The notes under the pieces were generated by a model. It worked only from the letters and a program-made list of their open reading frames with translations. It was not told where the DNA came from and made no database searches. Source: Lachnospira sp. UBA5912 (lineage in GTDB: Bacteria; Bacillota; Clostridia; Lachnospirales; Lachnospiraceae). Taken from it: a stretch of DNA of 9,520 bases. The stretch's first letter is position 1; every line of letters begins with the position of its first letter. The stretch is from NCBI GenBank assembly GCA_002435585.1, contig DJDY01000009.1, positions 25,170-34,689 of the forward strand. The letters are read 5' to 3'. Both the position numbers and the translations under genes were made by a program. Shown one piece after another: positions 5,708-9,520 of this stretch.

Positions 5708-7204
5708 ATGCCAAGACATTCATTTATACAGATGACGAAACTCCATAATGTTATGGGGAGAATTGATTATATAACAAGTACAGTTAAACAGGAAAATCTA
5801 TATGCTGTATGCAACACAGCCGCTTCGGTCTTTCTGGAAAGACCTTTCGAAATGCAACAGAGAAGAATTTGCTAAAAGTGGAACGATAGGAAAATGTATT
5901 GAAGCAAGGGAACTGATTATAGCATTACCGGAAGGATTATATCATTATGAGCATGATTATCTTATCAAACATTTTGCTACGGATTTCAAGAAAAAGTATG
6001 GTGTGGACTGCTATGCAGCCCTGCACCATAACAAGAGAAAGACAAACTTTCATATTCATCTGATATTTGCAGAGAGGACGAAGCTGGAGAAAACGGTTGT
6101 AAAGATAGCATCAAGAAATATGTTTTATGATGAGAGTGGAAAGCATGTGCGTACTAAGAGAGATATATTGGATGCAAGTGGTGACATCCGTAATGGTTGT
6201 AAGATTATCAGAAAAGGTGAGGTCTATGAAAAAAAGAGTTCTCTGTAAAAGACGATAGATTTAAACAGGATTCATTTCTTGATGAGGCAAAGGTGTTTTT
6301 TACAAATGAAATTAATCAGCTTGTGCTACATGAAGAGGATAAACTTAAAGTCTTTGATAAGAACAGCCCATATCTTGCCACTAAAAAGATAGGTAAGAAT
6401 AATCCTATGGAAGAGCAGATAAAAGCTGATAATGAGGTGCGGCAGGAATGGAACAGGACTGTTGACAGGGCAATTGTAAGCAGTGTGTCAGAAGAGGACA
6501 TATTAAGGATAAAGAAGAATGAAATAACAGAAAAGATAAGGGATTCTATAGATTTATATGGAGACAGACCAGATCTTCTTGCAAGTATTATAAAGCTTGC
6601 TATTGCAGTGCTGGAACTTCTTATTAATCGCATTATGCTAGCTGCGGTTGGTGTGGCAGAAAAGGTGCTTGATGTAATGCCGGGAGCTGGTACAGGAGAA
6701 GCAACAAAAACAAAGGTGCAAGAGACTGCTGTAGCCGTACCGCATCCTGAAATGTCATCACTTGCTTCAAAATATGTGCAACTCAAGAATGTTCATAAGG
6801 AACTGCAAAGACAAAATGAAGCTATTTTCAATCTGGAAAGAAACAGAGGTAATCTGGAGATTGAATTATCAGATTGCAATGGTGTATTTAAGTCGGGAAA
6901 ACGTACAGAATTGCAGAAACAGATAGATGAACTGGATTGCATGATTAACAATATGAAACGACAGCTTTCATCAATTGTGCAGGAATATGGGTATGATAAT
7001 GTGAAAGAATTTTATAGTGATTATTATGCTTCCAAAGGCGAGTATGAAGATTATTTACAGGAATCTGAGGAATGGGAGAAAAAGAAAAGTGGAAAGTCAG
7101 AAGATAGCGGCATAAGTAAGCAGATGAAGAATAATCAAAGTATGGATAATGAACAGGAGGATTCTAAGCCAACAATTAGAAAAAATTTAGGCAGAGTGAA
7201 ATAA
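5708..7204 (+). pseudogene. MobA/MobL-family relaxase in three reading frames
   Basis: The protein begins MPRHSFIQMTKLHNVMGRIDYI at ATG 5708, set by AGAAGGAG (5691-5698) nine bases upstream; the in-frame ATG at 5699 abuts that site and is unlikely. Frame 1 runs through QENLYAVCNT and is lost near 5828, where one extra base moves it to a second frame (SFWKDLSKCNREEF) that ends at 6248. That part holds EARELIIALP and the metal-binding NFHIHLIF (HxH) motif. At the A7 run 6229-6235 the protein moves by -1 into the third frame (KKEFSVKDDRFKQDSFLDEAK...VFDKNSPYLATKKIGKNNP), ending at 7204. The two shifts cancel, giving 498 residues, normal for clostridial members. The likely catalytic Tyr is in DYI. 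A hydrophobic stretch (nt about 6571-6657) precedes coiled-coil and charged C-terminal regions. Relaxases nick oriT and pilot the strand during conjugation. As written it is probably inactive, unless the second shift is programmed and the first is an error. Confidence 0.85.
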
Positions 7205-7315
7205 TACGCTATTTTAAAATTAGTATAATATCGACATATAAAATATGAAATCTATAACATGATTTTGACTACCCAAATATGAAGAATAAGAGTGACTAAT
7301 AAATTTATCAGTTAC

Positions 7316-7344
7316 TTGAATATGTCATAATCAGAAATTATGAT
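7316..7344 (+). promoter_or_regulatory. promoter of the DUF134-NifX/Mrp/Sir2 operon
   Basis: TTGAAT at 7316-7321 and TATGAT at 7339-7344 with a 17-base spacer; start of transcription would be near 7351, about 30 bases before ATG 7380. An alternative TATAAT at 7224-7229 lacks a good -35. Confidence 0.55.
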
Positions 7345-7358
7345 AATTACCGACATAT
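7320..7358 (+). promoter_or_regulatory. candidate operator, inverted repeats overlapping the promoter
   Basis: CATAAT/ATTATG (7326-7331/7337-7342, five-base spacer) overlaps the -10. Around it, ATATGTC at 7320-7326 and GACATAT at 7352-7358 form an outer inverted pair; another GACATAT is at 7233-7239. A helix-turn-helix protein is encoded by the first gene, so autoregulation is plausible. Short AT-rich palindromes arise by chance, hence low confidence. Confidence 0.35.
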
Positions 7359-7379
7359 GACGGAAATGGATGTGAATAT

Positions 7380-8168
7380 ATGGCAAGACCTACAAAATGC
7401 AGAAGAATATGTGCAGAACCTGCTTATGATAGTTTCCGACCAGAAGGAATACCTATCAGTGAGCGAATAAATATGACTGTAGATGAATATGAAGTAATAC
7501 GCCTGATAGATTTGAATAAATGTACGCATGAACAATGCGCACAGCAGATGGAAATTTCCAGAACAACTGTTACAGAAATCTATGAATCTGCCCGCTATAA
7601 ACTTGCAGACAGTGTGGTACATGGTAAGGTGTTGAATATTTCAGGAGGAAACTATTGCTTTTGCGATGGTAATGATGTTTTTTGCTGTAAGCAGACATGT
7701 ATAAGAACAAGCAAATCCATTTTTAATAACAACATTCATGGAAAAGGAGAACGACAGATGAGAATTGGAGTAACATACGAAAACGGAGAGATTTTTCAGC
7801 ATTTTGGACATACAGAGCAGTTCAAATTGTATGATGTTGAGAATGGAGAAATCAAACAGACACAAGTCGTGGACACAAATGGACAGGGACATGGTGCATT
7901 ATCATCATTTCTGACAGATGCCGGAGTAGAGGTGCTTATATGTGGTGGCATTGGTGGCGGTGCTCAGGCAGCACTGGCAACAGCCGGAATTCAGTTGCTT
8001 GGTGGTGTAAGTGGAAATGCAGATGAAGCAGTGAAAAAATATATAAGCGGGCAGTTAAATTATAATCCAGATGTACATTGCACGCACCATGAACAGGAGC
8101 ATACCTGTGGCGAACATCACTGTGGTGAGGATAAGCATGGCTGTGCCGGTAATGGAGGTAATTGTTAA
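7380..8168 (+). CDS. DUF134 (UPF0251) HTH protein fused to NifX-like cluster-binding domain
   Basis: A 262-residue protein. Residues 1 to about 95 match DUF134/UPF0251 (MARPTKCRRIC, MTVDEYEVIRLIDL, ARYKLADSVVHGKVL) with a sigma-like helix-turn-helix (THEQCAQQMEISRTTVTEI); a Cys group follows (CFC...CCKQTC). A low-complexity linker leads to a NifX/NifB-C dinitrogenase iron-molybdenum cofactor domain from Met127 (MRIGVTYENGEIFQHFGHTEQF ... VEVLICGGIGGGAQAAL). Such domains bind metal or Fe-S clusters and are widespread outside nitrogen fixation. The last 32 residues are His/Cys-rich (HCTHHEQEHTCGEHHC...), probably metal-binding. The start has only a weak ribosome binding site. The gene overlaps the next by one base (TAATG), so coupling is likely. 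A role as a metal- or redox-responsive regulator, or cluster carrier for the neighbouring Mrp protein, is inference; no nif genes are in view. Confidence 0.88.
   Translation: MARPTKCRRICAEPAYDSFRPEGIPISERINMTVDEYEVIRLIDLNKCTHEQCAQQMEISRTTVTEIYESARYKLADSVVHGKVLNISGGNYCFCDGNDVFCCKQTCIRTSKSIFNNNIHGKGERQMRIGVTYENGEIFQHFGHTEQFKLYDVENGEIKQTQVVDTNGQGHGALSSFLTDAGVEVLICGGIGGGAQAALATAGIQLLGGVSGNADEAVKKYISGQLNYNPDVHCTHHEQEHTCGEHHCGEDKHGCAGNGGNC
7743..7760 (+). promoter_or_regulatory. internal ribosome binding site and second start for the NifX domain
   Basis: AAAGGAG at 7743-7749 sits eight bases before in-frame ATG 7758, exactly where the NifX-like domain begins (MRIGVTY). It is a better site than that of the full-length start, so a separate 136-residue NifX-like protein may be made from the same message. 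Confidence 0.5.
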
Positions 8169-8992
8169 TGAGCGAATCAAAAGAATGTTCCAATAATTGT
8201 AAAGAGTGTGGAAGTAATTGTTCAGAACGAAGAGAACCGCAGAGTCTGATAGAACAAACAAATACAGATTCAAATGTAAAAAAAGTGATTGGAATTGTAA
8301 GTGGAAAAGGTGGGGTCGGTAAGTCACTTGTAACTTCCCTACTTGCCGCATCTATGAGAAAGAAAGGATATAAAACCGCTGTTCTTGATGCTGATATTAC
8401 CGGACCTTCCATACCTAAAATGTTTGGACTGTCCGGAAAAGCACAGACTTGTGAAGAAGAAATTCTTCCAGTTGAATCTGCAAATGGAACAAAAATAATG
8501 TCGGTAAATCTGTTATTAGATGATGAAACAGATCCGGTAATATGGAGAGGTCCATTAATTGCAGGAACAGTAAAACAGTTTTGGACAGATGTGTGCTGGG
8601 GTAACGTTGACTATATGTTTGTAGATATGCCACCCGGAACAGGTGATGTTCCATTGACTGTTTTTCAATCATTGCCGGTTGATGGGATTATTGTGGTAAC
8701 ATCTCCACAGGATCTTGTAAGCATGATTGTAGGAAAAGCGGTTAAAATGGCAGAGATGATGAACATCCCTGTAATCGGAATTGTAGAAAATATGGCATAT
8801 TATGAATGTCCTACCTGTCATGATAAGCATTATATCTTTGGAAAAAATGATATTGAATCACTAGCAGAAGAGTATCATATTGGTATAACTGCGGAAATCC
8901 CAATTGATCCGTCTTTGGCAAAGGCATGTGATGAAGGCAGGATTGAGGATTATGAAACAGATTGCCTTGAGAACTTGATAGAGAAGTTTTAA
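8168..8992 (+). CDS. Mrp/ApbC/Nbp35-type P-loop ATPase, Fe-S cluster carrier
   Basis: A 274-residue protein. The deviant Walker A is GKGGVGKS (46-53), switch I region VLDADITGPSIP (72-83), Walker B-like FVDMPPGTGD (151-160) and the metal-binding CPTC pair at C214/C217, the cysteines that hold a bridging [4Fe-4S] cluster in dimeric Mrp/ApbC proteins. An additional N-terminal Cys cluster (C7, C11, C14, C18) recalls the extra cluster of Nbp35. The family loads or transfers Fe-S clusters in the cytosol. Start ATG 8168 was chosen over in-frame TTG 8162 because GGAGG (8154-8158) is nine bases upstream of the ATG and only three from the TTG. It overlaps the DUF134-NifX stop by one base, and the Sir2 gene follows after 26 bases without a terminator, so the three probably form an operon. 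It lacks the N-terminal DUF59 found in many Mrp proteins. Confidence 0.92.
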   Translation: MSESKECSNNCKECGSNCSERREPQSLIEQTNTDSNVKKVIGIVSGKGGVGKSLVTSLLAASMRKKGYKTAVLDADITGPSIPKMFGLSGKAQTCEEEILPVESANGTKIMSVNLLLDDETDPVIWRGPLIAGTVKQFWTDVCWGNVDYMFVDMPPGTGDVPLTVFQSLPVDGIIVVTSPQDLVSMIVGKAVKMAEMMNIPVIGIVENMAYYECPTCHDKHYIFGKNDIESLAEEYHIGITAEIPIDPSLAKACDEGRIEDYETDCLENLIEKF

Positions 8993-9018
8993 ATATCCAT
9001 AAAGTAATAGGTGGAAAT

Positions 9019-9520
9019 ATGAGATATAACGGAATTATAGAAGGAACAACTGGAGATTTCGATTCAGAAATAAATAAATTAAAAGAAGTGTTTCAAAATG
9101 CAGATGCGATTATTGTAGGTGCAGGGGCAGGCTTATCTTCGTCAGCAGGTTATGATTTTGGTGGAGAACGCCTACAAAAATATTTTGGCGATTTTGTAGA
9201 AAAATATGGAATGAAGGATATGTATACCGGCTGTTTTGCAGATTTTGAAACAAACGAGGAACGATGGGCATATTGGTCAAGGTGGGCATGGATCAACCGT
9301 TATGAACCGATACCAAAGGATACGCACAAAAAATTGCTGAAACTGTTGGAAGAAAAGGATTATTTTGTCCTGACTACCAACATTGACCATACATTCCAGA
9401 GGGCAGGTTTTTCAAAAGAACATCTGTGCTATACACAGGGGGATTTTGGACTGTTCCAATGCTCAAAACCATGTCATACAGATACCTATGATAATTATGC
9501 AACTCTTCAAAAAATGGTTC
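9019..9520 (+). CDS. Sir2-family protein, SirTM-like, 3' truncated
   Basis: 167 residues are visible before the window ends. The NAD-binding loop is GAGAGLS (34-40), followed by AGYDFGGERLQKYF. TTNIDHTFQRAG (119-130) corresponds to the canonical TQNIDxLHxxAG, keeping N121 and D123. Where classical sirtuins have the catalytic His of the HG motif, this protein has Gln (YTQGDFG, Q140). C148 and C152 may begin the zinc site. Gln in place of His and the overall wording resemble the macrodomain-linked class SirTM, which ADP-ribosylates a lipoylated GcvH-like carrier instead of deacetylating. Assignment to that class is from memory of the family and would be settled by downstream genes (macrodomain protein, GcvH-L, LplA2) outside the window. 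The start follows a GGTGG-like site (9010-9014). Confidence 0.85.
   Translation, partial: MRYNGIIEGTTGDFDSEINKLKEVFQNADAIIVGAGAGLSSSAGYDFGGERLQKYFGDFVEKYGMKDMYTGCFADFETNEERWAYWSRWAWINRYEPIPKDTHKKLLKLLEEKDYFVLTTNIDHTFQRAGFSKEHLCYTQGDFGLFQCSKPCHTDTYDNYATLQKMV

Larger units (their letters stand above)
4392..7204 (+). mobile_element. remnant mobilisation module (accessory proteins, repeat array, oriT, relaxase)
   Basis: Two small DNA-binding-like proteins, a repeat-rich non-coding region with oriT-like hairpins and a MobA/MobL relaxase lie together, bounded by terminators or unrelated operons. This is the arrangement of plasmid or mobilisable-element relaxosome loci. No integrase, coupling protein, replication gene or attachment repeats are visible, so the ends given are only those of the recognisable genes. 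The relaxase is disrupted, suggesting an immobile or decaying element. Confidence 0.6.

Noticed and set aside
6316..6786. 156-codon open frame on the - strand
   Set aside because: Antisense to conserved relaxase sequence, Ser/Ala-rich, with no start signal.
8162..8167. TTG start for the Mrp-type gene
   Set aside because: Only three bases from GGAGG; ATG 8168 has proper spacing.

Overview
All genes lie on the + strand. The DNA is AT-rich, with many ATA/AGA codons, GGAGG-type ribosome binding sites and U-tailed hairpin terminators. The families present (DUF234 ATPase, large repeat surface protein, MobA/MobL relaxase, DUF134-NifX fusion) together suggest a gut Clostridia, most likely Lachnospiraceae. 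This is inference; there is no rRNA or other taxonomic marker in the window.

Layout. (1) 1-1094: 3' part of an AAA ATPase with a C-terminal DUF234 region. (2) 1095-1322: compact intergenic region with nested hairpins and two candidate promoters. (3) 1323-3461: secreted modular surface protein with signal peptide, EF-hand loop, ten 22-residue leucine-rich repeats, nine 22-residue aromatic cell-wall-binding-like repeats and a Cys/His-rich C-terminus. (4) 3550-4350: AbrB/PIN toxin-antitoxin operon with its own promoter and terminator; the antitoxin is intact, the PIN toxin is split by one missing base. (5) 4392-7204: remnant of a mobilisation module. It holds two tandem paralogous small proteins (ribbon-helix-helix-like), a 537-bp non-coding region with a 32-bp-phased repeat array followed by oriT-like hairpins, and a MobA/MobL relaxase in three reading frames. 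The second relaxase frame change falls on a correctly phased A AAA AAG slippery heptamer. (6) 7316-9520: a chromosomal-type operon with DUF134-NifX fusion, Mrp/ApbC-type P-loop ATPase and the start of a Sir2-family protein with Gln where canonical sirtuins have the catalytic His.

How they fit. The two small proteins, the phased repeats, the oriT-like hairpins and the relaxase form a coherent relaxosome/partition neighbourhood, but no integrase, coupling protein or replication gene is visible. With the relaxase apparently broken, the module looks like a decaying mobilisable element, unless the frame changes are sequencing errors or, for one of them, programmed frameshifting. The last three genes are tightly spaced behind one promoter and probably co-transcribed; the first two point to Fe-S or metal-cluster handling. 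The strongest leads are the phased array plus oriT, the slippery heptamer, the structured leader at 1144-1266, and the DUF134-NifX gene with a second in-frame start that has its own ribosome binding site.
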